Shown here one piece after another: positions 1 to 8,240 of a stretch of 64,000 nucleotides of DNA; position 1 is the stretch's first letter, and each line of letters begins with the position of its first letter. Below the pieces are notes generated by a model. The model did no database searches and was not told the DNA's origin. It saw only the letters and a program-made list of their open reading frames with translations. The stretch is from Nitrospira_D sp035465795 (GTDB taxonomy: Bacteria; Nitrospirota; Nitrospiria; Nitrospirales; Nitrospiraceae). The stretch spans positions 186,001 through 250,000 of the forward strand of contig NZ_JBMWAN010000003.1 of assembly GCF_049546785.1 (NCBI RefSeq), written 5' to 3'. Position numbers and translations under genes: made by a program.

Positions 1-194
1 GCGATAAGCTGTGGCATGCGGTGACCCCCTTGGGAGAGAACGAGGAACGTATCGTTCTCACCATGGAATATGTGACGAATCCCGAGATGGGGAGGTTCAA
101 ACGCCTCTACTCAAACCTCAAAGACTCGTTTGCCTACTTTGGCTTGAAGACGGTCTTCAAGCGGGCCCTCTCCGGTCAGTTTCCTTCTTCCTGA
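1..194 (+). CDS. C-terminal end of a 2OG-Fe(II) oxygenase-like protein (partial)
   Basis: Open from the window edge and read in the frame beginning at base 3, ending in TGA at 192-194. The visible 63 residues contain W-H-A-V-T-P followed by E-E-R-I-V-L-T. This resembles the last strand of the double-stranded beta-helix in iron/2-oxoglutarate dioxygenases, where the distal metal-binding His precedes the Arg that binds 2-oxoglutarate. The N-terminal part with the HxD pair lies outside the window, so the family is only suggested. A basic tail ends the protein. No terminator is evident in the 240 bases that follow. Confidence 0.45.
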   Translation, partial: DKLWHAVTPLGENEERIVLTMEYVTNPEMGRFKRLYSNLKDSFAYFGLKTVFKRALSGQFPSS

Positions 195-433
195 TCCGTC
201 TCTCATATCTTCCCCGATTTCTGGCTTGATCCACCCCTCCGATTTCCCGGAGAACGGGAAGCCTTGCAATATGTTGTCTGAAACGTCTTGTGGACGAGTC
301 TTGGCCGGAAGACGCTTTCGAAACGAGGGCCGGCCCTGGAAGGACTCGCGAGCAATAAAGTAACGGACTGACCCGGTTACAAGCGGAGAGTCCGGGTGTG
401 GCTCTGGCGGGCCCCTTCTTTTCACCGTTCGAG

Positions 434-871
434 TTAATATCCGCACCCAGTTCGGGATTCAAGCGGGGTCGATATGTTCACCCGCTGCTGCAGCGCGGGT
501 TTCTCCGGCGGTTGAGGCGTCGTAGCAGCCAGGCGCTGGCCCGGGAATTTCTGTGAGTAAGGATTCGCTCTCCGAGGGCGTCCTGATTTCAATTCTGCGG
601 TTCGTTTCGGGAAGGGGCCTTTGTTGGCGAGTTCCATTTTCTTGATTTCAGCCAGCAGGGCTCCTTCGACGAGCCAGGCCAGTGTCGTTTGAGGGGTCCA
701 GTACACGACGTCGCGCAGGTGGTCGACAAGATGGGAGGGGAGGGTAATCGTCAGTCTGGTCGTCTTAGCCTGGGAAGCAGCCCGGGATGATTTCTGGGGA
801 ATGATAGTGTGCTGGCGTGGTTCCTTGGCGATAGTACCGGGCTCATGTCGGTGGGATTTGCCAATCAACAT
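434..871 (-). CDS. Ribbon-helix-helix DNA-binding protein, 145 aa
   Basis: The start at 871 is chosen because AAAGGA lies 5 bases upstream of ATG; a longer open frame upstream lacks such a site. Residues about 37-80 read as a beta strand (TRLTITLP) followed by two helices, the arrangement of ribbon-helix-helix (CopG/ParD-type) DNA-binding domains. Basic, Pro-rich segments flank it, and the C-terminal third looks disordered. Such proteins act as repressors of small operons, as antitoxins or as segregation factors. No toxin-like partner is visible next to it, so which of these applies is unknown. The fold is assigned by eye from the pattern, not from a search. Confidence 0.6.
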   Translation of the reverse strand: MLIGKSHRHEPGTIAKEPRQHTIIPQKSSRAASQAKTTRLTITLPSHLVDHLRDVVYWTPQTTLAWLVEGALLAEIKKMELANKGPFPKRTAELKSGRPRRANPYSQKFPGQRLAATTPQPPEKPALQQRVNISTPLESRTGCGY

Positions 872-973
872 AGGAGTCCTTTCGCATGCTGGTGCATGAT
901 CAAGATGGGCTGAAATGTTGCTGGAATGAGCTGTACGCTTGCGAGGCCGACAAGCGTTGAGTGGAAGGAGTAG

Positions 974-999
974 GCCGTGCCTCCTGGTGGAGGCACGGC
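974..999. other. Perfect 11-bp stem hairpin
   Basis: GCCGTGCCTCC at 974-984 and its exact reverse complement at 989-999 enclose the loop TGGT. Neither strand has a T-run after the stem, so it is not an obvious intrinsic terminator. It lies about 100 bases upstream of the ribbon-helix-helix gene start and could be an operator or an RNA structure in its leader. Confidence 0.5.
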
Positions 1000-1360
1000 G
1001 CTCATGGCCATGGTCAAAGGCGTCGGTGTGCTGCCAGATGGGCACAATCTAGCAGCGACAACACCATGTAGAGGGGAACCCTCAAGATCATGATGGAAGG
1101 CCGACGGCTCCAATCCATGCCATAGGGAGTTAAAGAAGTGCGACAAAGCTATGAGGGATTCATTCGGCAACGCCACATCCATTACGAATCACTCACTTTT
1201 CTAAGCCGGTACGCTATCTCTCTTCAGCAATGGGCGTACCAGCATGCGGAGTAGGTCAATGGCCGTGCCGAATGGCTAAGCGGTTGATTTCTTTAATGCT
1301 GGCAATAGATTGCGCACGGGAGTTTAAAGTAAGGAATAAGAATTAATTACGGTGGTGTAT

Positions 1361-1390
1361 CTAAAACGGTTCGAAGATTATCTTCTTCGA
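1361..1390 (-). terminator. Possible weak terminator after the CopD-like gene
   Basis: TCGAAGA at 1371-1377 pairs with 1384-1390 around a 6-base loop. On the minus strand the stem is followed by CCGTTTTAG. The stem is short and AT-rich, so this is only a candidate end for the transcript of the gene at 1440-1949. Confidence 0.3.
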
Positions 1391-1439
1391 TACAGGAGAG
1401 GGTTCTAAAACGCGAGAGTCTGGAGGAGCGGCCTGACTT

Positions 1440-1949
1440 CTATTGGTGCAGATGCTTGAGGGCAGATGCGCACAGAATGATGAAGAAGCCCATCCAAAGG
1501 GCTGCCCGTTGATAGGGGATGACTTCGTATTCGATTTCGGCATCGTCATCTTCATCTGATTTGAAGATCACGGTGTAGAGGAAGAGGGTCAGGAGGCACA
1601 ATACGAGCCCGAGCTTAATAAAGAAAATGGTCAGATACTTCGCATTGTGTTGGATCCCCAGCTGAGTCTGGGAGGTCATCACCTGATTGACATAGTGGAG
1701 GTTGACTCCGCCGGTAAACAAGAGCACCACCAGAAGGATGCCGGCCACTTTCCTATAGTGCTGATAGAAAATGTCGGTGATGGGCTTGATCTGCTCTTTC
1801 GCCACGGCCTTCTTTAATCCGGGGGTCACGGCCATGACCAGGAACGCGAGGCCTCCGATCCAAATCACGGCGGACAAGAGGTGAAACCAGTGATTGACGA
1901 TCGGGATTAGCGTGTTGAGATCGGTAACGATGCTTTGGAGGGCGTCCAT
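1440..1949 (-). CDS. CopD-like four-helix integral membrane protein, 169 aa
   Basis: Four hydrophobic segments are visible at about residues 17-42, 66-86, 103-125 and 148-165, with an acidic loop (D/E-rich, about 129-141) before the last. The N-terminal helix carries H-x-L-S-A-V-I-W-I-G-G, the pattern of the CopD/YcnJ family of copper-related membrane proteins, with further His residues near helix ends that could bind metal or haem. It lies 48 bases downstream of the radical SAM gene on the same strand and may be the last gene of that operon. The ribosome binding site is weak. Membership in the CopD superfamily is by pattern; the function in this organism is unknown. Confidence 0.55.
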   Translation of the reverse strand: MDALQSIVTDLNTLIPIVNHWFHLLSAVIWIGGLAFLVMAVTPGLKKAVAKEQIKPITDIFYQHYRKVAGILLVVLLFTGGVNLHYVNQVMTSQTQLGIQHNAKYLTIFFIKLGLVLCLLTLFLYTVIFKSDEDDDAEIEYEVIPYQRAALWMGFFIILCASALKHLHQ

Positions 1950-1997
1950 AGTGACTAGATGAAGGCTCGAGACGATACAGAAATCGCCGCGAGGACC

Positions 1998-3401
1998 CTA
2001 CTCTTTCCCCTTCATGTCAAAATTGAAGACCGGGGCATCATTCCCAAAACGCTTTTTCCGCAGCTCTTCCATCAACTCGATGGTCACCAACGGGACATTG
2101 TTCTCGCGGGCATGTTTTTCTACGCCCTTCTTCACCATCGCCCGCAGGAAATAGGGAATGCGGCTGAGTCTGAGCGAGGAGGCCTCGTCCCAGGCGACTT
2201 CCGTCTCTTCCGGGGTGTTGAAGGCGACTTTGATTTTTTCCCCGCCCTTGGGCGTGTAGAGGCACCATTCGTCTTCGTCCAGCCAGTCGCCGTGATCCAC
2301 ATAGGGACGAGCCCGGCAGCCTCCGCAGATGTCCGTGTACTCACAGTCGCCGCATTTTCCCTTCAGTTGCGGGTAGCGGAACGAGTTGAAGACGTCAGAC
2401 TTTTCCCAGAGGTCTACGAAGCTGTTCTGTCTGACATTACCGGCCGAAAGCGGCATGTAGGGGCAGGGGGTCAGTTCACCATTTGGTGTCACTCGCGCGT
2501 AGTTCGTGCCGGCAAGGCAGCCGCCGCCCATGTAACCGGTGGCTTTCGTAATCGGCGAATTGGGATCTTTCTCGTAGGCCAGCCGCTTGAAATGCGGCGC
2601 GCAACGGGCGCGGACCAACATCCCTTTGTAGTTGTCCTGACAGTCGATCAGATAGCCCAGGACCTCTTCATACTGAGCCGGCGTGATGTCGGTGAGTTCC
2701 TCGCCACGGCCGGTGCAGACCATGAAGAAGACATTCAGGACGCGGGCTCCAAGGTTGTGAGCCCATTCAAGGACGGCGGGCAATTCCTGATAATTCATGG
2801 GCTGGGCGCTGAAATGGACTTGGAACTGCAACCCGTTGCGTTTGGCAGCCTCAATGCCTGCGACCGCCGCTTCCCAGGCTCCCGGAACCCCGCGGAACTG
2901 ATTGTGCTTGGCGGCATCCAGCGAATCGATGCTGATGCCGACGCCCATCACCCCGATCTCGACCAACGTCTTGGCCATCTGATCGTTGATGAGCATGCCG
3001 TTGGTGCCGAAGACCACCATGAAGCCGAGCTTCACCGCATGTCTGGCAATATCCAGAATATCCGGCCGGACCAGCGGTTCGCCGCCCGTGATGACGAGGA
3101 GGCAGCCCTTGTTCACTTCGGCGATCTGATCGATGAGCTTGTAGCACTCCTCCGTGCTCAGCTCGTCGTCTCCGCCGGCCGCCTTGGTGGTGGCGTCGAG
3201 GTAGCAATGATCGCATTTCAGGTTGCAGCGCTTGGTGAGGTTCAGCGCGACAAGGTAGGGCTTGAAGTCGTCAACGGTCCGCCCGTCATGCACCCCCTGG
3301 CCCTGAGTCGCGGGGGTGAAGAATTTGGTGATCTGCTGTTGGAAAGATCCCAGCGAGCCCGTCATGGACGGGATGTTGAGGATCGGGAGTGATTTGCCCA
3401 T
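1998..3401 (-). CDS. Radical SAM/SPASM protein with C-terminal PCP_red domain, 467 aa
   Basis: The radical SAM cluster motif CxxxCxxC is at C59, C63 and C66, followed by TGGEP at about 105-109. A SPASM-type C-terminal region supplies cysteines for auxiliary Fe-S clusters (C295, C313, C350, C353, C359, C362, C380). Residues about 403-452 form a PCP_red domain, the small module named after protochlorophyllide reductase subunits. The overall plan resembles NirJ/AhbD-type haem-modifying radical SAM enzymes, but the substrate cannot be deduced. Its ATG overlaps the stop of the upstream gene by one base (TAATG), so the two are probably translationally coupled. The same PCP_red module occurs three times in that neighbour, which suggests a shared partner or cofactor. 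Confidence 0.85.
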   Translation of the reverse strand: MGKSLPILNIPSMTGSLGSFQQQITKFFTPATQGQGVHDGRTVDDFKPYLVALNLTKRCNLKCDHCYLDATTKAAGGDDELSTEECYKLIDQIAEVNKGCLLVITGGEPLVRPDILDIARHAVKLGFMVVFGTNGMLINDQMAKTLVEIGVMGVGISIDSLDAAKHNQFRGVPGAWEAAVAGIEAAKRNGLQFQVHFSAQPMNYQELPAVLEWAHNLGARVLNVFFMVCTGRGEELTDITPAQYEEVLGYLIDCQDNYKGMLVRARCAPHFKRLAYEKDPNSPITKATGYMGGGCLAGTNYARVTPNGELTPCPYMPLSAGNVRQNSFVDLWEKSDVFNSFRYPQLKGKCGDCEYTDICGGCRARPYVDHGDWLDEDEWCLYTPKGGEKIKVAFNTPEETEVAWDEASSLRLSRIPYFLRAMVKKGVEKHARENNVPLVTIELMEELRKKRFGNDAPVFNFDMKGKE

Positions 3402-5494
3402 TAGTGGCTGGCCCCGGACTTCGACCCGGTCAGATTGGCAATCATATCTTTGAGATTGCCGGTTTTCATAGCGTCCGCCATGTACCCTTTGGCCTGTTCA
3501 ATGCCCTCGGTCGCCACTTCGATGGTAATCAGGGTTGCGCCGATCTTTTCCGCATGCTTCTCGATCAATGCCTTCGTGCACTCGCGCATGAAGCCTTCCG
3601 GAGCGCGCTCCAGGCGCGCTGTCGCGTCGGCGGTCCAGGTGTAGGGAGAGGCGGCTTCAACATGGCCGTTCCCATTCCCTTGGCCGTTCCCGTTCGTCCC
3701 ATTGGCGACGGCGGCAAGCTTTTCTTCGGCTGCCTGTGACGTGCCTGCGTCCTTGTTCGCGAAGATCGGCTGATAGTCTTCAGCTGCCGCTTCCTTAATC
3801 ATGGGCGCGGCATATTCGAGCGTAATGGTCGTCATGCCGAGCTTGCGGGCGGTCTTTTCAATTTTCGCCTTCGCGCGGCGGCGTTGAAAACCAGCCGGGA
3901 CGGCGCGAATCGCTTCCTTCGCATCCTTCGTCCACTGCATCGGCACATCGTCGTAGGCGAGATCGGTTTCCAATTCGCCCTCGGCTTTTGCCGCGGCATC
4001 AAAGATCGTCTTATCAACCTGTTTAAAGCGATCACCTTCAGCCGCGCAGACCGGACACTTCACCGGCGTTTCGCCCTTACCGATGTAGCCGCAGCCGTCG
4101 CAGACAAAGTAGTTCTGACTCATCCGGTCGAGGTAGGCCTGTGTGGAGGGGCTGTTCGTCGGCTTTTCCTCGACGACCTGGGTCATCATCCCGCTGAGGG
4201 TGTTGCCCATGAGGTCCTTCGCCACTGAATCGTCCGCCTGCATCTTGTCCCGGTCGATCCCGGCTGCGTCAAGATTGCCGCCCAGCGCGCGCATGGCGTC
4301 CATGGCGCCTTTGGGGAGGATATGGCCGACGGCTGAATCGACGACGGTGTTGCTGATGATCGTATGGCCCTTTTCGATCGCATAACGGTGAATCGCCGTT
4401 TTCGCGACGCCGCGGGCGAAGACCGGGATCTTTTCCATGCGGCGGAGGGCTTCTTCCGTCCAGGCGATTGTGTATTCGGCCTGGGTGTCGATCGGCGGAA
4501 CATACTTGCGATTCGAGACCAGCACGTTGCAGGCCGCGCTTCGCAAGAGGTTTTCGGTGTTGCTGCCGATGTCCATGTCTTCGTCGCTATGGACACCGAT
4601 GCGGCCGACGATCAGCAGCCAGGGCGTATCCTTGCGGACGTATTGAATGATCTTTTCAAAGGCCTTGCCGTCCAGGAGCGTGGTCTTCACGTCCGTCTCT
4701 TCGGCCTGGGCAATCTCACGGGAAATATCCAGGTGCGATTGGTAAATCTTGGCCAGCCCGCTGTCGATAATTTCCTCGTGCAGCTTTTCCTGCTCCTTGA
4801 AGCGGAAGACTTTTCCGGCTTCTTCGTTCAAGACGCCGGAGATGCTGTGGAAGGCGGCATAATGGAAGTAGGGATCAAATGCGGAGATGACTTCGACGGG
4901 GCGATTGAAGGCCTTGCCCAATGACAGGCCCGTCATCAACCCGCCGAACGAGTAAGGGCTGCCGTCCACCGCAACCACGATCTTGCCGTTGTTCATCGGC
5001 TCGGTGTTCTTGATGATGAACATGTCCGAGTTGCGGATGCGGCGGATGACGCGCTCGGTGTTGCTGCCGATCACGCTGTCCTTTACCGCACCGACGCCCA
5101 GCGCGCCCATGATCACCAGATCGTAGCCGTTGGTATTGATGTCTTCGACCAGCGCCTTCCAGTTACGGCCCTCAAGGGAGCGGCGCTCGACCGGGAGATT
5201 GGCTTCGTTGCACTTTTTATCGACGTAGTCGAGGTAGGAGTCCGTGATGATCTGCAACCCGCGCGTAATCAGCGAGTCGTGGATCTGCCGCTGGCGGTCC
5301 AGTTCTTTCTCGTCATGGTATTCCTCGGGCAGCCCCGCTTCCATTTGCTTGAAGCGCTTGTCGTGCATTTTCGCCGCGTAGACGTGGCTGCCGACAATCT
5401 TGGAGCCGAAGGTTTTTGCGAACTCGACGCCGACATCGACGGCTGTATTGGAATGGTCGGAATTATCGACCGGCACATAGATCGTCTTATACAT
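3401..5494 (-). CDS. Double UspA - rubredoxin-like - triple PCP_red fusion protein, 697 aa
   Basis: Two universal stress domains (about 1-163 and 169-328) each keep the nucleotide-binding glycine motif (G130-A-L-G-V-G with G143-S-N-T; G297-R-I-G with G310-S-N-T). A PCP_red domain follows at about 344-397. A rubredoxin-like zinc or iron site comes next: C465-x2-C468 and C480-x2-C483. Two more PCP_red domains lie at about 519-570 and 618-668, separated by an Asn/Gly-rich linker (599-610). Typical Usp proteins are 140-300 residues and lack these modules. It is presumably cytoplasmic, as there is no signal or membrane segment. Tight coupling to the radical SAM gene suggests a joint ATP-, redox- or Fe-S-linked role; this is inference. 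Confidence 0.85.
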   Translation of the reverse strand: MYKTIYVPVDNSDHSNTAVDVGVEFAKTFGSKIVGSHVYAAKMHDKRFKQMEAGLPEEYHDEKELDRQRQIHDSLITRGLQIITDSYLDYVDKKCNEANLPVERRSLEGRNWKALVEDINTNGYDLVIMGALGVGAVKDSVIGSNTERVIRRIRNSDMFIIKNTEPMNNGKIVVAVDGSPYSFGGLMTGLSLGKAFNRPVEVISAFDPYFHYAAFHSISGVLNEEAGKVFRFKEQEKLHEEIIDSGLAKIYQSHLDISREIAQAEETDVKTTLLDGKAFEKIIQYVRKDTPWLLIVGRIGVHSDEDMDIGSNTENLLRSAACNVLVSNRKYVPPIDTQAEYTIAWTEEALRRMEKIPVFARGVAKTAIHRYAIEKGHTIISNTVVDSAVGHILPKGAMDAMRALGGNLDAAGIDRDKMQADDSVAKDLMGNTLSGMMTQVVEEKPTNSPSTQAYLDRMSQNYFVCDGCGYIGKGETPVKCPVCAAEGDRFKQVDKTIFDAAAKAEGELETDLAYDDVPMQWTKDAKEAIRAVPAGFQRRRAKAKIEKTARKLGMTTITLEYAAPMIKEAAAEDYQPIFANKDAGTSQAAEEKLAAVANGTNGNGQGNGNGHVEAASPYTWTADATARLERAPEGFMRECTKALIEKHAEKIGATLITIEVATEGIEQAKGYMADAMKTGNLKDMIANLTGSKSGASH

Positions 5495-5663
5495 TGAGAC
5501 GCCTCCTCTAGGCCCACTGCCAGCCGGGGGTGACCGTGATAATTGTCAAAAAAACCAAACAGTTGCCTGGGATCCCCGGCATAAAAGAGGACGGATGATA
5601 GCACTTGGCCGAACTGGAATGCAAGGCGAGTATCATGCCCGCGGGTTGTCTTGCAGGGTAGAG

Positions 5664-7307
5664 CTAAGAAGTCGGGGTGGCCACCGATTTCTGGTCGGCA
5701 GTCACTGATGCCGGTGGAGATTTCCGCGATTTAAGAATCTCCTCAAGCGACAGCAGGGCATCGCGCCCCGAGTTGCCTTCGATCCCCTTGAGCAAGCTTT
5801 TGTCGGCATACTGGCCCGGCTGGGTGGCTGAACCGCCGGTGGTCGTTTGAGAGAGAGAGCCGGTCCATTTTCTGGGATCGCGGCTGCCGTCTTTCCTCTC
5901 CCAGGCCTTGAGGCAGGCCTTGGCGATAATCTTGTTCAGGGGCGCGGGGTTATAGAGAAGCTTCCGGATGCTGGTGGGCGTCAGCATCAGCGGGTTGTAC
6001 CCGGCGGAGAGGTAGCCTTCTTCAAGCAGACGTTGCTCAAGATCGGTATTGGGCTGGATGCCCAGGAAGAACATCAGGGGGAAGACCCGTTCCTCTCCCA
6101 GGATGGAGGCGACCATCTTATAGGACTCCACGCTTTGCAAGAGGGACTCTTCCGTTTCCTTGGGGGAGTTGAGCGAATAGTTCAGGATCACTTTCCCCTT
6201 GAAGCCTGCCTCAGCCAGGTAACGGCATCCATCATAGAGCCGCTCCAGCTTGAAACCCATGTGCAGGTTGTTCAGGACTTCCTGAGAGCCGGAGGTGATG
6301 GCGACTTCGAGATCGCCGACGCCCGACCGGACCATTAACTTGGCCAGTTCCGGCGTAATCAGCGACGTGCGGATATAGCCGGACCACTCAATCTCCAGTT
6401 TTTCGCTGACGATGCGCTCGAGAATCTCGGTGCACTGCGGGTAGGCCTCTTTCCCGGTGATGAATTGCGCATCGGTAAACCAGAACCGGCGCGCGCCCCA
6501 TTGATGGTAGTGCTGGGAAATGTCCTTCACGACCATGGAAGGGGGACGGTAGCGGACCCGCTTGCCCTCAATATAGGGGTAGAGGCAGAAGGCGCAGTCG
6601 TAGGGACAGCCGCGCTTCGTCTGGACACCGATGGACTCGTTCTGGAATTCCCGATATTGGGGGAAAATTGAAGTTAGGTAGGGGAGATCCACCGTCAGGG
6701 CGTCGAGCAAGGCCATGGTGCCCTGCTGGCCTTTGCGGATATTCTTCCCTTCCCGGATAATATAGCGTTCGCCCTCAAGCGACTGGCCTTCGACCATTTT
6801 CAAAATCGCGTCTTCGCCCTCGCCGAGAATTCCGATCGTGCCCTCGGGGAGTTTTTCAATGAGCTGATCGGCAAAGGCCGTGAAGGCCCCGCCGCCGATC
6901 ATGATCTGGGTCTTGGGGAACTCTTTCCGCATCAGCCAGGGGTACGACAGGATCGTATAGATGTGGCTGTAGTAGCGGTAGAGCTGCTTCAATCCCTCGA
7001 ACGAAGCGACGACCCGCTTGATCGGGTTGCTCGCAAAATAGAAATTGAACGCATGTTCCAGTGACGAGTCGCCTTCATGGGGAGAGAAAATCTGGATGTC
7101 GCGCCAGGAAAAGCAAACCAGGTCAGGCTTGAAGGCTTTCGCTGCATCGCGGAGGGCCTGGCTGCGCTGGGACACGGGAAATAGCGAGAGATCCAGGATC
7201 TGCTGGCGCACCTCCGGCTTCCGGCGATGAATAAAGTCGGCCAGATAGGTGATCCCGATCGGGTACACCTTCTTGCAAGGGAGGAAGACGTATAAGATAG
7301 AATTCAT
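5664..7307 (-). CDS. B12-binding-type radical SAM protein, 547 aa
   Basis: The N-terminal 190 residues have the layout of a cobalamin-binding-like Rossmann domain (G-I-T-Y-L-A-D near the start, then I-G-G-G-A-F and G-E-G-E-D-A), but no DxHxxG motif is seen, so cobalamin may not be bound. The radical SAM motif is in CPYDCAFC after K-R-G. The TIM-barrel core ends at about residue 440, and the last 70 residues are low-complexity Ser/Thr/Gly. Proteins of this plan are often methyltransferases or lipid/hopanoid-modifying enzymes; the substrate here is unknown. It lies 82 bases from UbiE on the same strand, with a repeat element in between. Confidence 0.75.
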   Translation of the reverse strand: MNSILYVFLPCKKVYPIGITYLADFIHRRKPEVRQQILDLSLFPVSQRSQALRDAAKAFKPDLVCFSWRDIQIFSPHEGDSSLEHAFNFYFASNPIKRVVASFEGLKQLYRYYSHIYTILSYPWLMRKEFPKTQIMIGGGAFTAFADQLIEKLPEGTIGILGEGEDAILKMVEGQSLEGERYIIREGKNIRKGQQGTMALLDALTVDLPYLTSIFPQYREFQNESIGVQTKRGCPYDCAFCLYPYIEGKRVRYRPPSMVVKDISQHYHQWGARRFWFTDAQFITGKEAYPQCTEILERIVSEKLEIEWSGYIRTSLITPELAKLMVRSGVGDLEVAITSGSQEVLNNLHMGFKLERLYDGCRYLAEAGFKGKVILNYSLNSPKETEESLLQSVESYKMVASILGEERVFPLMFFLGIQPNTDLEQRLLEEGYLSAGYNPLMLTPTSIRKLLYNPAPLNKIIAKACLKAWERKDGSRDPRKWTGSLSQTTTGGSATQPGQYADKSLLKGIEGNSGRDALLSLEEILKSRKSPPASVTADQKSVATPTS

Positions 7308-7317
7308 ATCTGGTTCT

Positions 7318-7392
7318 GGGCTAGGGGCACGTGGCGAGAGGTAAGAAAGGGAATATCATACCCATCGCCTCTAGCCTCGTGCCTCTCGCCTA
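7318..7392. repeat. Family-1 dispersed repeat, two inverted arms
   Basis: The left arm at about 7318-7345 and right arm at 7365-7392 are imperfect inverted copies built from GGCTAGAGG/GGCGAGAGG-type units. The last 25 bases (7368-7392) are identical to 54926-54950. The outer end of the right arm contains the TAG stop codon of ubiE. Confidence 0.75.
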
Positions 7393-8169
7393 CTTCGTTG
7401 CTATATGGATCGCGACGATCCCGCCCGTCAGGTTCTTGTAGGACACCTGGCGGAACCCGGCCTCGCGTAGCACCTGGCAGAGCCGTTCCTGATCCGGGAA
7501 TGTGCGGATCGAAGCCGGGAGATATTCATAGACGCCGGTAGTGTCCCGCGCGACCTTCGTTCCGATCCAGGGCAGTAACTTGAACGAATACCAATCATAG
7601 AGCGCCCGCAGCCAGCCGAAGACCGGCTGGGAGAATTCCAGGCAGACGAACGTGCCCCCCGGCTTCATCACGCGGCGGATCTCGCCGACCGCTTGGGGCA
7701 GGTTTCCGACATTGCGCATGCAAAAGCCGGTGGTTACCGCATCGAATGTGTTATCCGCAAATCCCAAATGTTCGGCGTTCGCCTGGAGGCAGGTGATTTT
7801 TCCCGCCAGCCCCTTACCGGCGACCTTTCTCAGTCCTTCGGCGAGCATGGCGTGATTCAGGTCAGAGGCAACGACCCTGCCATTGGCACCCATCCGGGGT
7901 TCGACCAGAAGGGCCAAGTCGGCGGTGCCGGCTCCCACATCGAGCGCGGTGCCCAGCTCGACTTTCGGGACCAACGAAGCCGTGATCTTTTTCCAGCGGT
8001 AATGGAGCCCGAAACTGAGCAATGTGTTGTTCAGGTCGTAGACGCCGGCAATGGCAGTGAACATCCGTTGTACGGCCTGTTCGCGCGCGGGCCCGGTCCA
8101 AGTCGAAATCGCCTGGGGTGGGGCGGATGGCCGGGAGCGCTCTTGCACGGATTCCTTCACTGACATCAT
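7390..8169 (-). CDS. ubiE: Demethylmenaquinone/2-polyprenyl-methoxybenzoquinol methyltransferase
   Basis: A class I SAM-dependent methyltransferase of 259 residues. It has the SAM-binding glycine motif D-V-G-A-G-T-A at about residues 77-83 and the UbiE/MenG signatures Y-D-L-N-N-T-L-L-S-F-G and T-G-F-C-M-R-N-V. It carries out the C-methylation that completes menaquinone (or ubiquinone) synthesis, which links it to the complex I genes in this window. The first 25 residues are a variable extension; a downstream start is possible. The stop codon is part of a family-1 repeat. It is divergently oriented to uvrA with 71 bases between the starts. Confidence 0.88.
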   Translation of the reverse strand: MMSVKESVQERSRPSAPPQAISTWTGPAREQAVQRMFTAIAGVYDLNNTLLSFGLHYRWKKITASLVPKVELGTALDVGAGTADLALLVEPRMGANGRVVASDLNHAMLAEGLRKVAGKGLAGKITCLQANAEHLGFADNTFDAVTTGFCMRNVGNLPQAVGEIRRVMKPGGTFVCLEFSQPVFGWLRALYDWYSFKLLPWIGTKVARDTTGVYEYLPASIRTFPDQERLCQVLREAGFRQVSYKNLTGGIVAIHIATK

Positions 8170-8240
8170 GCCAGCCGTGGTAGCACCCGACTTCCGTCTT
8201 TGTCAAGGCAACCGGACCGGCATGGTATAATCCCGCCCCT

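Larger units (their letters stand above)
872..1439. other. Gene-poor interval
   Basis: About 570 bases without a convincing gene. The left part is GC-rich and holds an 11-bp perfect hairpin (974-999). The right part (about 1200-1400) is clearly more AT-rich and could carry the promoter for the ribbon-helix-helix gene or a small RNA. Open frames exist on the minus strand but show no recognisable domain or ribosome binding site. Confidence 0.4.

Noticed and set aside
872..1182. Minus-strand open frame of about 105 codons in the first gene-poor interval
   Set aside because: It overlaps the start and ribosome binding site of the ribbon-helix-helix gene, has no domain and no ribosome binding site of its own.
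1959..3392. Long plus-strand open frame of 477 codons over the radical SAM gene
   Set aside because: It is the antisense frame of a high-GC gene; the minus-strand radical SAM reading has conserved motifs, this one none.
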